Positions 55,384 through 64,000 of a stretch of DNA of 64,000 nucleotides are shown here, in pieces. The stretch is from Thermoactinomyces sp. DSM 45892 (GTDB lineage Bacteria; Bacillota; Bacilli; Thermoactinomycetales; Thermoactinomycetaceae), in assembly GCF_900107305.1 (NCBI RefSeq), contig NZ_FNPL01000004.1, positions 124,001 to 188,000 on the forward strand. Direction: 5' to 3'. The notes beneath the pieces are model-generated. The model was given only the letters and a program-made list of their open reading frames with translations. It ran no database searches and was not told the origin of the DNA. The first letter of the stretch is position 1; every line of letters begins with the position of its first letter. The position numbers were made by a program, and so were the translations under genes.

Positions 55384-56015
55384 TGACTAAGAAGCAGGAA
55401 GTGATTCCCTCTATGATTAAAAACCAGAGACTTGTACAAGAGCGACGACAACAGATTGTAGAAGGGGCGGTTAGGCTATTTATCGAGAAGGGATTCCATA
55501 AAACAACCACCCGCGAGATCGCTCGTGAGTGTGGTTTGTCGATCGGAACGATGTACGAATACATTCAGTCTAAAGAGGATGTTCTCTATCTCGTTTGTCA
55601 CTATATTCATTCCTTATTACTAGAGAAACTCCATTCCATTTCCTCACATCATCTGACGGCTAAAGAAATGCTTTCATCGAGCCTCGCCCAATATTTTCAA
55701 ATCATGGATGAACTGCGTCCCTACGTAGTCTTAATCTATCAAGAAACCAAATCTCTTCCCCGTGAGCAGATGAAACTAGTGCTAGCGAGAGAGGAAGAGA
55801 TCACGCTTTTTTTTGAGAAAATGCTAGTGCAGGGGATCGAAGATGGCTCGTTCCAGATTCCTGTCTCTTCTGTTCGACTAACAGCACACAATATCGTCGT
55901 ACTAGGACAGATGTGGGCTTTTCGCTACTGGGCACTAAGAAAAATGTATACACTCGAAGAATATACAGAAAAGCAAGTTTCCCTATTAATGATAGAGATA
56001 CTAAACAAGGGGTGA
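55383..56015 (+). CDS. TetR-family regulator of the fatty-acid operon
   Basis: A 210-residue TetR protein: N-terminal helix-turn-helix [28 protein letters not shown] (~37-64), then an all-helical ligand-binding domain. By place, between meaB and icmF in a beta-oxidation operon, it is most likely a FadR-like, acyl-CoA-responsive repressor that binds the palindromes at 47014 and 49947. It starts at GTG 55383, sharing one base with the meaB stop. Confidence 0.85.
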   Translation: MTKKQEVIPSMIKNQRLVQERRQQIVEGAVRLFIEKGFHKTTTREIARECGLSIGTMYEYIQSKEDVLYLVCHYIHSLLLEKLHSISSHHLTAKEMLSSSLAQYFQIMDELRPYVVLIYQETKSLPREQMKLVLAREEEITLFFEKMLVQGIEDGSFQIPVSSVRLTAHNIVVLGQMWAFRYWALRKMYTLEEYTEKQVSLLMIEILNKG

Positions 56016-56019
56016 GACG

Positions 56020-59000
56020 ATGATGGAAACAGAAGTGGTACGTCCCAAGCATGCTGTCCGATTCCTAACAGCTGCCAGTTTATTTGATGGCCATGATGCT
56101 TCGATTAATTTAATGCGTCGTTTGCTTCAAGATTCAGGGGTGGAAGTGATTCATCTGGGTCATAATCGTTCGGTAGAGGAGATTGTCCGAGCGGCGATTC
56201 AAGAAGATGTGCAGGGGATTGCGATTTCGTCCTATCAAGGCGGGCATATCGAATTTTTTAAATACATGATTGACTTGTTAAGAGAAGAAAATGCAAATAT
56301 TAAAGTGTTTGGTGGTGGCGGTGGAGTCATCATCCCGCGTGAGATCGAGGAGCTAGAAGCATATGGAGTAACGAAAATCTTCTCTCCTCAAGACGGCCGG
56401 GTCCTAGGGCTACAAGGGATGATCAATTTCATGGTTCGCGAGACGGATTATCCCTCTGTTCAAGAGCCGAATGGGTCAAAAGAATCTCTCGTACAAGGTG
56501 ACTTCCGGGCGGTAGCTAAAGCGATTTCATATGTAGAGCAGACTTTTGAGCAACGGAATATGTTAGATGAATCGGCGGCGACATTATCGAAAAGCTGGTT
56601 AGCTGACTTGCCATCCACTGCAAAGCGGATCCCTATTATCGGAATCACAGGTACAGGTGGAGCAGGGAAAAGCTCATTAACCGATGAGTTGGTACGTCGT
56701 TTTCTCGAGGATTTCGCGGATAAGAAAGTGGCGATCCTCTCGATCGATCCATCGAAACAGAAGACAGGTGGCGCACTACTCGGCGATCGAATTCGCATGA
56801 ATGCGGTCCATCACCCGAGAGTGTATATGCGCAGTTTGGCAACACGTAAGACACGTACGGAGCTAAGTGGAGCGATTCAAGAAGCGATTCAAGTCGTGAA
56901 GAGTGCGGGTTATGACCTAATCATCGTCGAGACAAGCGGGATCGGGCAAGGGAATGCCGATATCGTTCCGATCAGTGATCTATCCATCTATGTGATGACG
57001 GCAGAGTTTGGCTCCCCATCTCAGCTAGAGAAGATTGAGATGCTAGACTATGCAGATCTCATCGCGATTAATAAGTTTGACCGTCGAGGCTCCTTAGATG
57101 CATTACGTGATGTGAAGAAACAGTATCGACGAAACCATAACCTCTTTCATGCATCAGATGAAGAGATTCCCGTCTACGGTACAATGGCCTCTCGTTATAA
57201 TGATCCCGGAACCAATTTATTCTATAAAAAGATGGTCGAGTCGATCGCTGTGAAGTGTGAAGTAGATTGGATCTCGACAATCGATATACCTGTTGGCACC
57301 AGTCAATTAGAATACATTATCCCACCAGAGAGAACCCACTACCTTCGGGATTTAGCCCAAACTGTTCGTAAGTACTATGAAGACGTTGAACAACAAGCAA
57401 AAATAGCAACCGAACTCTATCAGCTATATGGAGCGCGAAATCTACTAGCCACCCACTCGATTGAAAGAGAAGTCTTGCAAAGAATCGAGCAGGTTACCCA
57501 GCAAAAAGAGCTAGAGTTGTTACCCTATCATAAAAAAATGCTCGACGAGTGGGATCAGCTCCAGTCGATGTATCGCCAGGACTTCCTAGAGTCCAGAGTG
57601 AGAGAGCGGGTAATCCGCACTCCTTTATATAATGAAACCCTATCCGGTAGTAAAATTCCGAAGATCGCCTTACCACGCTTTCAGGATTGGGGAGAGCGTT
57701 TGCGTTGGTTGTTAAGGGAAAACGTACCAGGTCAGTTCCCTTTTACAGCAGGTGTATTTCCTCTAAAGAGAGCTGACGAAGATCCGAAGCGCCAGTTTGC
57801 TGGAGAAGGGTCCCCTGGACGTACGAATCGCCGTTTCCACTACTTATCTAAAAATGATACAGCTAAACGCCTCTCGACTGCTTTTGACAGTGTGACGCTG
57901 TACGGTGAAGATCCAGCAGAGCGTCCAGACATTTATGGAAAAGTAGGCGAATCGGGTGTTAGTATCTGTACCTTAGATAACATGGCGGAACTCTTTTCTG
58001 GATTTGACCTATGTGCGCCGAACACCAGTGTATCGATGACGATCAATGGCCCTGCACCGATTATCTTAGCGATGTATCTAAATGCAGCGATAGACCAACA
58101 AGTTACCCTGTTTACAGAGCGGGAAGGCAGAGATCCGAGCGAAGAGGAACAGAATCAGATTCGTGAATTTACGCTTCGCACAGTAAGAGGAACCGTGCAG
58201 GCGGATATCTTAAAAGAAGATCAAGGTCAAAACACCTGTATCTTCTCCACTGAATTCGCACTGAAAATGATGGGCGATATGCAAGAGTTTTTCATTCAAA
58301 ACCAAGTGCGCAACTATTACTCAGTCAGCATTAGTGGGTATCACATTGCCGAAGCAGGCGCCAATCCCATCTCACAGCTCGCATTCACTCTCGCCAATGC
58401 ATTTACCTATGTTGAGTACTATAAGAGTCGCGGGATGAATGTAGATGATTTTGCCCATAATCTTTCATTCTTCTTTAGCAATGGACTGGACGCAGAGTAT
58501 ACCGTTATTGGCCGTGTGGCTCGCCGGATCTGGGCGATTACGATGAAACGTCTCTACGGTGCAAACGAACGTAGCCAGAAGTTAAAGTATCATATCCAGA
58601 CCTCGGGACGCTCACTTCATGCCCAAGAAATCGACTTTAACGACATTCGCACCACTCTGCAAGCGTTGATGGCGATTTATGACCAATGTAACTCCCTTCA
58701 TACCAATGCGTACGATGAAGCGATTACTACGCCTACAGAAGAATCCGTTCGCCGTGCTATGGCGATTCAGATGATCATTACCAAAGAACTGGGATTGGCT
58801 AAAAACGAAAACCCATTGCAAGGTGCCTTTATCATTGACGAACTGACGGATTTAGTAGAAGAAGCCGTACTGCAGGAGTTTGAACGAATTAGCGACCGCG
58901 GTGGAGTGTTGGGAGCGATGGAAACGCAGTATCAACGTAGCAAAATCCAAGAAGAATCGATGTATTACGAGATGAAAAAGCACTCCGGAGAACTTCCTAT

Positions 59001-59283
59001 CATCGGCGTGAATACATTCGAAAACCCTCATCCACCCGAAGAGACAGAGATTGAACTATCCCGTGCAGATGCTAGCGAAAAAGAATTACAAGTCGCTCAC
59101 GTACAAGAATTTCAGAAACGTTATACTCCTGAGGCGGCAATCGCCCTACAACGTCTCAAGGAAGTAGCCAGACACAATGGAAATATCTTCGCGGAACTCA
59201 TGAACACCGTTCGAGTGGCATCCCTCGGGCAAATTACCGCTGTTCTCTATGAAGTAGGCGGCCAGTATCGTCGTAATATGTAA
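56020..59283 (+). CDS. icmF: fused isobutyryl-CoA mutase
   Basis: A 1087-residue B12 enzyme interconverting isobutyryl-CoA and n-butyryl-CoA (or pivalyl/isovaleryl-CoA). In order: a cobalamin domain with DGHDAS (~23) in place of the usual DxHxxG start and [15 protein letters not shown] (~99); a MeaB-like GTPase with [17 protein letters not shown] (~207) and [11 protein letters not shown] (~350); a linker; and the TIM-barrel mutase with [13 protein letters not shown] (~571). In that last motif Phe replaces the Tyr that marks methylmalonyl-CoA mutase. Domain order and length match IcmF of Geobacillus/Cupriavidus. Last gene of the operon. Confidence 0.95.
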   Translation: MMETEVVRPKHAVRFLTAASLFDGHDASINLMRRLLQDSGVEVIHLGHNRSVEEIVRAAIQEDVQGIAISSYQGGHIEFFKYMIDLLREENANIKVFGGGGGVIIPREIEELEAYGVTKIFSPQDGRVLGLQGMINFMVRETDYPSVQEPNGSKESLVQGDFRAVAKAISYVEQTFEQRNMLDESAATLSKSWLADLPSTAKRIPIIGITGTGGAGKSSLTDELVRRFLEDFADKKVAILSIDPSKQKTGGALLGDRIRMNAVHHPRVYMRSLATRKTRTELSGAIQEAIQVVKSAGYDLIIVETSGIGQGNADIVPISDLSIYVMTAEFGSPSQLEKIEMLDYADLIAINKFDRRGSLDALRDVKKQYRRNHNLFHASDEEIPVYGTMASRYNDPGTNLFYKKMVESIAVKCEVDWISTIDIPVGTSQLEYIIPPERTHYLRDLAQTVRKYYEDVEQQAKIATELYQLYGARNLLATHSIEREVLQRIEQVTQQKELELLPYHKKMLDEWDQLQSMYRQDFLESRVRERVIRTPLYNETLSGSKIPKIALPRFQDWGERLRWLLRENVPGQFPFTAGVFPLKRADEDPKRQFAGEGSPGRTNRRFHYLSKNDTAKRLSTAFDSVTLYGEDPAERPDIYGKVGESGVSICTLDNMAELFSGFDLCAPNTSVSMTINGPAPIILAMYLNAAIDQQVTLFTEREGRDPSEEEQNQIREFTLRTVRGTVQADILKEDQGQNTCIFSTEFALKMMGDMQEFFIQNQVRNYYSVSISGYHIAEAGANPISQLAFTLANAFTYVEYYKSRGMNVDDFAHNLSFFFSNGLDAEYTVIGRVARRIWAITMKRLYGANERSQKLKYHIQTSGRSLHAQEIDFNDIRTTLQALMAIYDQCNSLHTNAYDEAITTPTEESVRRAMAIQMIITKELGLAKNENPLQGAFIIDELTDLVEEAVLQEFERISDRGGVLGAMETQYQRSKIQEESMYYEMKKHSGELPIIGVNTFENPHPPEETEIELSRADASEKELQVAHVQEFQKRYTPEAAIALQRLKEVARHNGNIFAELMNTVRVASLGQITAVLYEVGGQYRRNM

Positions 59284-59321
59284 AAAAATAAATCTTTCCA
59301 CGTCATCTATACCTCTACACG

Positions 59322-59349
59322 TTGACTTCAACCGTTTTTTGGATAAAAT
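59322..59349 (+). promoter_or_regulatory. SigA promoter of rpoE
   Basis: TTGACT (59322-59327), 16 bp, TAAAAT (59344-59349), predicting a start near 59356. Confidence 0.65.
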
Positions 59350-59410
59350 AATGACGAGAAGGTAGACATGTAGTTGTATCGTTTACCTATATTGGAAGGA
59401 TGTGTCCAGA

Positions 59411-59917
59411 TTGAGCGACAACCTCACTCTTGAGCAAATTAAAGAAATAGCTATGGTCGATTTATCGTACATAGCTTTAGAACAGAATAATGGTCAGCCG
59501 ATGCTCTATCGTGAATTGATCGAATATGCCTCGAAGGTGAAAGGATATACCGAAGAAGAGGTAACCCAATACATCGCCCAATTCTACACCGATTTAAACG
59601 TAGATGGACGTTTTGTATGTGTAGGTCGTAGCTTATGGGGTCTACGAGAGTGGTATCCAACCGATCAAGCCACTGATTCCGCGATTGCAAGTAACATTTT
59701 GGACGATGATGACTTTGGTGATGACCTATATGAAGATGAAAGTGATGACTTCGCTCCAGAGCCAATCGAAGAAGATCCATTGTACACCGTTGGTGCTGAA
59801 GACGCAGATGAGCCAGACGACGATACAGCGGATGGTTTTACCGAGGAAGACATTGATGGGGAAGAGGACGAAGACGAAAATGATGAGTTAGATCTCGAAG
59901 ATGAAGACGAGCTCTAA
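59411..59917 (+). CDS. rpoE: RNA polymerase delta subunit
   Basis: The auxiliary RNA polymerase subunit of Firmicutes that raises specificity and recycling. The folded HARE-HTH domain is residues ~1-90 (LTLEQIKEIAMVDLSYIAL; FYTDLNVDGRFVCVGRSLWGLREWYP). The C-terminal ~75 residues are an almost purely acidic disordered tail (Asp/Glu runs), as in B. subtilis RpoE. TTG 59411 lies 10 nt after GGAAGG and is preferred to GTG 59402, which is too close. It precedes pyrG, as in Bacillus. A terminator follows. Confidence 0.95.
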   Translation: MSDNLTLEQIKEIAMVDLSYIALEQNNGQPMLYRELIEYASKVKGYTEEEVTQYIAQFYTDLNVDGRFVCVGRSLWGLREWYPTDQATDSAIASNILDDDDFGDDLYEDESDDFAPEPIEEDPLYTVGAEDADEPDDDTADGFTEEDIDGEEDEDENDELDLEDEDEL

Positions 59918-59946
59918 GAACGTTTTCGTTGGTATCCAAGGAAATG

Positions 59947-59990
59947 ATAAAACCGACATGCCTGTTTACAGGAGGGAATGTCGGTTTTAT
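59947..59990 (+). terminator. terminator after rpoE
   Basis: ATAAAACCGACAT (59947-59959) pairs perfectly with 59978-59990. Confidence 0.8.
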
Positions 59991-60029
59991 TGATAGAAAA
60001 TAAAATAATACTTTTGACTAATGAGTTTA

Positions 60030-60058
60030 TTGACAGTCGTGGTGAATTTGGTTAGAAT
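60030..60058 (+). promoter_or_regulatory. SigA promoter of pyrG
   Basis: TTGACA (60030-60035), 17 bp, TAGAAT (60053-60058). The first plausible start is G60066, so the transcript begins GGGCUC. Confidence 0.85.
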
Positions 60059-60065
60059 ATTTTTT

Positions 60066-60138
60066 GGGCTCATTAAAAATGGGTACACAATGATGACGAA
60101 ATCAACCGAGCGCCTCTATTTATTTAGGGGCGCTTTTT
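60066..60138 (+). promoter_or_regulatory. pyrG attenuation leader with terminator
   Basis: The transcript would begin GGGCUC, as in B. subtilis pyrG, where low CTP causes extra G residues to be added at the 5' end. The terminator AGCGCCTCTA (60109-60118) / TAGGGGCGCT (60125-60134) plus TTTTT stands before the gene. Its pyrimidine-rich 5' arm (CGCCTCT) could pair with an added G-run and prevent termination. Confidence 0.7.
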
Positions 60139-60165
60139 CTGTTTTTCTGGAAGAATGTTTTTTAA

Positions 60166-61824
<1,659 letters not shown>

Positions 61825-61838
61825 TCTTATCGTTTTAC

Positions 61839-61882
61839 AGAAAAGCCTACTTCTAAGATATATCTTAAAAGTGGGCTTTTCT
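61839..61882. terminator. terminator after pyrG
   Basis: A 44 nt imperfect palindrome starting AGAAAAGCCTACTT and ending AAGTGGGCTTTTCT, functional on either strand. Confidence 0.8.
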
Positions 61883-61986
61883 GCTCCATGATGGAATGCT
61901 TAGACTTAATGAGAATAATATATAAAAATAAAGATAAAAAACAGATTAGTCTCATTTAATATGATTATTTTTTAACGAAAACAATA

Positions 61987-62015
61987 TTGAAAATAATTAT
62001 AGTATAGTGTATAAT
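61987..62015 (+). promoter_or_regulatory. SigA promoter of the WXG100 gene
   Basis: TTGAAA (61987-61992), 17 bp, TATAAT (62010-62015), predicting a start near 62022. The surrounding 100 bp is very AT-rich. Confidence 0.75.
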
Positions 62016-62063
62016 ATATAAGTGACATAGTATTATATATAGAATAATTAGGGGGCTTTACTA

Positions 62064-62336
62064 ATGGCAGGACGTATTCAGATTACACCTGAACAAATTG
62101 AAGGAGTATCAGCAGTATTCAAACAAAAACGTGGCGAAAGTGATGCAATGATTAACCTACTTAACTCTAAGATTTCCAGCTTGCAAGGGCAGTGGGAAGG
62201 TCAAACACAACAAAAATTTATCAGCGAATTTGAGCAATGTAAAGGCAATATGAAACAGTTTACCACTCTGTTAGAAAGTATCTCTACATCTCTTGATCAA
62301 ATCGCTAAGAAATTCCGTGAAACAGACGGTATGTAA
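62064..62336 (+). CDS. WXG100-family type VII secretion protein
   Basis: A 90-residue helical hairpin protein of the EsxA/YukE type. The WxG turn is W44-E45-G46 (QGQWEGQTQQKF) between two amphipathic helices. The C-terminus carries a YxxxD/E-like tail in weak form (KKFRETDGM). Such proteins are exported as dimers by EssC-type ATPases, often with or for larger effectors. It has its own SigA promoter, an AGGGGG ribosome binding site and a terminator. It lies away from the essC locus but directly before a lipase and a lipoprotein gene. Confidence 0.93.
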   Translation: MAGRIQITPEQIEGVSAVFKQKRGESDAMINLLNSKISSLQGQWEGQTQQKFISEFEQCKGNMKQFTTLLESISTSLDQIAKKFRETDGM

Positions 62337-62360
62337 TTTATTTGCTATAGATTTGTTAAG

Positions 62361-62397
62361 GGGCAGTTTGACTTCCACGTCGAAACTGCCCTTTTTA
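62361..62397 (+). terminator. terminator after the WXG100 gene
   Basis: GGGCAGTTT (62361-62369) pairs with AAACTGCCC (62383-62391), followed by TTTTTAT. Read-through may feed the lipase gene. Confidence 0.8.
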
Positions 62398-62458
62398 TAT
62401 CGCTTAAAATGTACCACAACAATAATAAGTATTTTTAGAATAAAGGGGATCAACTGTA

Positions 62459-63673
62459 ATGAAAGGAAGTAAATACATCTCAGCCCTCTTAGTGGTTATA
62501 ATCGGACTATTCTTTATCAGTCCTAGTTTGGTTTTTGCTAATATTGATAACACACCTATAAATGGGGAGTTCAAGCAAGATATCGCTGGTACTTCAACCG
62601 TTAAGGAAAAGAGTCTTTGGGACAAGGGAGTTGATTGGGTTTCAAACAAATGGGATTCCTTTACAGACTGGTGTGCTGAAAAATGGAAACAAATCACATC
62701 TTTTGTATCGGGAGTTCTTGATAAATTAGCTAAGGTAATTAATAGTATGCGTACAGCTATTTTTGCATTTGTTCTATCAGCAGTAACTGCAACGGTAGTA
62801 TGGTGGAAGCGTGATGTAATTGGGATATTCGATTCTGCTAAGATCAATGCTAATAATCGACCGTATGGTGAGATTAAGGATTTAAAGACGACTGACCAAC
62901 AGATGGCGTTTTTGTCGCAGCTGGTGTATGAGAATGACCTTACAGAAAAAAGATTACAAGAGTTGTTGGGGGATGAATGGAAAATAGGTCCTAGAATTGA
63001 TTCTCCAAATAGTCTACAAGCGATAGCTTTTGTGAATCAAAATACCCAAGAAGTAATCATTACTTATCGTGGAACACAGGAGTCTGGAGATTTTTATTCA
63101 GACGCCATGTTTGTATTGGGTTTACCCACGCCTCAAGTGGGACCTGCCATCAATTTTGCAAAAGATATTATTAATAGCCCTAAATACGCTGGATATAAAT
63201 TTGGTGCAACGGGCCATTCATTGGGTGGTTACCTTGCGAATAAAGTGGCGACAACATATCTCATTCCAACTATTACTTTTAATGCTCCAGGAGATGTTCA
63301 AAACCCACCGATACAGACAGGTGGGAGATACGGTTTGCACCCATTGCCAGAAAGAGAAAGGTCCCTTACTTCAAAAGAGAAGGTAATGATCAATCAGAAG
63401 AAGGGAGCTTACAATGGATTAATCCGAAATATTGATTTTAGTGGCGATACAGTGGCTAATACGGGAACAAAACCGGGTGAAACAGTTACTATTCAAGGCG
63501 ATTCCTTCTTCAATCATAGCATTAGCAAGTTTACAGGGCGTACGGAAGATCCGAACAAGAACTATCTTCGAGACTTCCATAGCAACGTTACGCCAATAAA
63601 AGAGGTCCAAGTGAATACACCAGCAACAAAGCTTTTTGAGAAAAGCAATGGAAATATTGTTCCTAGAAAATGA
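62459..63673 (+). CDS. exported class 3 lipase/phospholipase-like protein
   Basis: A 404-residue protein. An N-terminal signal-like segment (SALLVVIIGLFFISPSLVFA) is followed by an amphipathic Trp-rich region (SLWDKGVDWVSNKWDSF), a second hydrophobic stretch (~102-118), and an alpha/beta-hydrolase domain with EVIITYRGTQESGDFYSD (~198) and nucleophile Ser254 in GHSLGG. The DUF2974/lipase-3 group includes secreted phospholipases. Placement between a WXG100 gene and a lipoprotein gene recalls the TslA-TilA effector/immunity pair of Staphylococcus aureus T7SS. The signal peptide, however, would also allow Sec export. Confidence 0.8.
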   Translation: MKGSKYISALLVVIIGLFFISPSLVFANIDNTPINGEFKQDIAGTSTVKEKSLWDKGVDWVSNKWDSFTDWCAEKWKQITSFVSGVLDKLAKVINSMRTAIFAFVLSAVTATVVWWKRDVIGIFDSAKINANNRPYGEIKDLKTTDQQMAFLSQLVYENDLTEKRLQELLGDEWKIGPRIDSPNSLQAIAFVNQNTQEVIITYRGTQESGDFYSDAMFVLGLPTPQVGPAINFAKDIINSPKYAGYKFGATGHSLGGYLANKVATTYLIPTITFNAPGDVQNPPIQTGGRYGLHPLPERERSLTSKEKVMINQKKGAYNGLIRNIDFSGDTVANTGTKPGETVTIQGDSFFNHSISKFTGRTEDPNKNYLRDFHSNVTPIKEVQVNTPATKLFEKSNGNIVPRK

Positions 63674-63693
63674 TGAGTTAGGATGTGTAGCAT

Positions 63694-64000
63694 ATGTTTA
63701 ATAAATGGAGGACAAGTCTTCTATCGATTCTAGTGATATTGATGTTAGTAGGGTGTAATGATGTGTCTAAGATGACATCGGATGAAGACAAACAGATAAG
63801 AGAGTCGGCTGTTCAATATATCAAGGAAAGGTATCAAAAGGAATTAGTTATTACTAAGGTAACCAAGGGGCGTATTCTTGGTGACTATGGCATTGAGGGG
63901 ACTATAAAAGATGGGAAAAACACCCCTGTTGTGATTGTGTCAGAGCCGCCAAAAGGATTTCATGACTCCTATGTGAAGAGTTTGTTCTCGGATGAATTGG
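63694..64000 (+). CDS. lipoprotein, N-terminal part (gene runs off the window)
   Basis: The frame starts at ATG 63694 and is open to the window end (102 codons). A lipoprotein signal peptide is clear: FNKWRTSLLSILVILMLVGC with Cys21 as the lipidated residue (lipobox LVGC). The mature part is charged (SDEDKQIRESAVQYIKERYQ) and of a DUF-type seen in small Firmicutes lipoproteins. It starts 21 bp after the lipase stop, so the two are likely co-transcribed. A role as immunity protein against the lipase is inferred from place and membrane anchoring only. Confidence 0.75.
   Translation, partial: MFNKWRTSLLSILVILMLVGCNDVSKMTSDEDKQIRESAVQYIKERYQKELVITKVTKGRILGDYGIEGTIKDGKNTPVVIVSEPPKGFHDSYVKSLFSDEL

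Noticed and set aside
59451-59853. Minus-strand frames opposite rpoE (Ser-rich and His/Arg-rich)
   Set aside because: They are shadows of the acidic Asp/Glu codons of the delta subunit tail.

Overview
The window looks like a chromosomal segment of a low-GC, spore-forming Bacillales bacterium. The signs are AGGAGG-type ribosome binding sites with many TTG/GTG starts, SigA promoters with 16-17 bp spacers, an exosporium-type collagen-like protein family, and recognisable pieces of Bacillus subtilis gene order: ywiB-argS at 12.6-14.8 kb and fadF / acyl-CoA dehydrogenase / rpoE / pyrG at 47-62 kb. Family Thermoactinomycetaceae is possible, but I cannot prove it from the sequence. No rRNA, tRNA, transposase, phage gene or CRISPR array was seen.

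Layout. (1) 0-1.1 kb: edge of an XRE regulator, a small hypothetical gene and a structured short transcript. (2) 1.2-12.4 kb: minus-strand array of six large collagen-like surface/exosporium proteins plus one BclA-C-like protein without collagen. A two-gene operon in this array has been duplicated with its terminator. (3) 12.7-18.3 kb: ywiB-argS, a small beta-rich protein, a methyltransferase-like protein, a prolyl-4-hydroxylase-like oxygenase that is a candidate collagen modifier, and a sigma-54 activator. (4) 18.4-25.9 kb: a lysine catabolic operon (kdd-kamA-kamB-kamC-kamD-kamE) behind a clear -24/-12 promoter, almost certainly driven by that activator. (5) 26.0-28.2 kb: a seventh large collagen-like protein ending in a YVTN-type beta-propeller, bracketed by kamE and a degenerate copy of the kamE 3' end. 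(6) 28.5-35.4 kb: a four-gene, translationally coupled secretion locus. It combines an EssC-type ATPase with TcpC-like, TcpE-like and VirB4-N-like conjugation proteins, the last carrying a C-terminal YukD ubiquitin-like domain. (7) 35.9-36.7 kb: an SPL-family radical SAM protein. (8) 36.9-46.9 kb: an apparently undescribed biosynthetic cluster. It holds a thymidylate-synthase homologue with the Asn-to-Asp change that favours cytosine nucleotides, a DUF84 NTPase, an amidohydrolase, four ATP-grasp ligases, an MFS exporter and a LOG-type nucleotide phosphoribohydrolase. (9) 47.1-59.3 kb: FadR/CcpA-type regulated fatty-acid and branched-acid oxidation genes ending in a fused isobutyryl-CoA mutase (icmF). 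(10) 59.4-61.8 kb: rpoE and pyrG, the latter with a Bacillus-type pyrG attenuation leader. (11) 62.0-64.0 kb: a WXG100 protein, an exported lipase and the start of a lipoprotein gene, resembling a type VII secretion effector/immunity unit.

How the parts may work together. The prolyl-4-hydroxylase homologue lies next to the collagen array and could modify it. The WXG100/lipase/lipoprotein unit is a candidate client of the unusual EssC locus 30 kb away. The 36.9-46.9 kb cluster reads as a pathway: hydroxymethylate CMP, release the modified base, possibly deaminate it, ligate it to amino acids and export it, with the NTPase as a self-protection enzyme. These functional links are inference; the gene families are read from visible motifs. 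The accessory blocks at 15-47 kb separate genes that lie closer together in B. subtilis.
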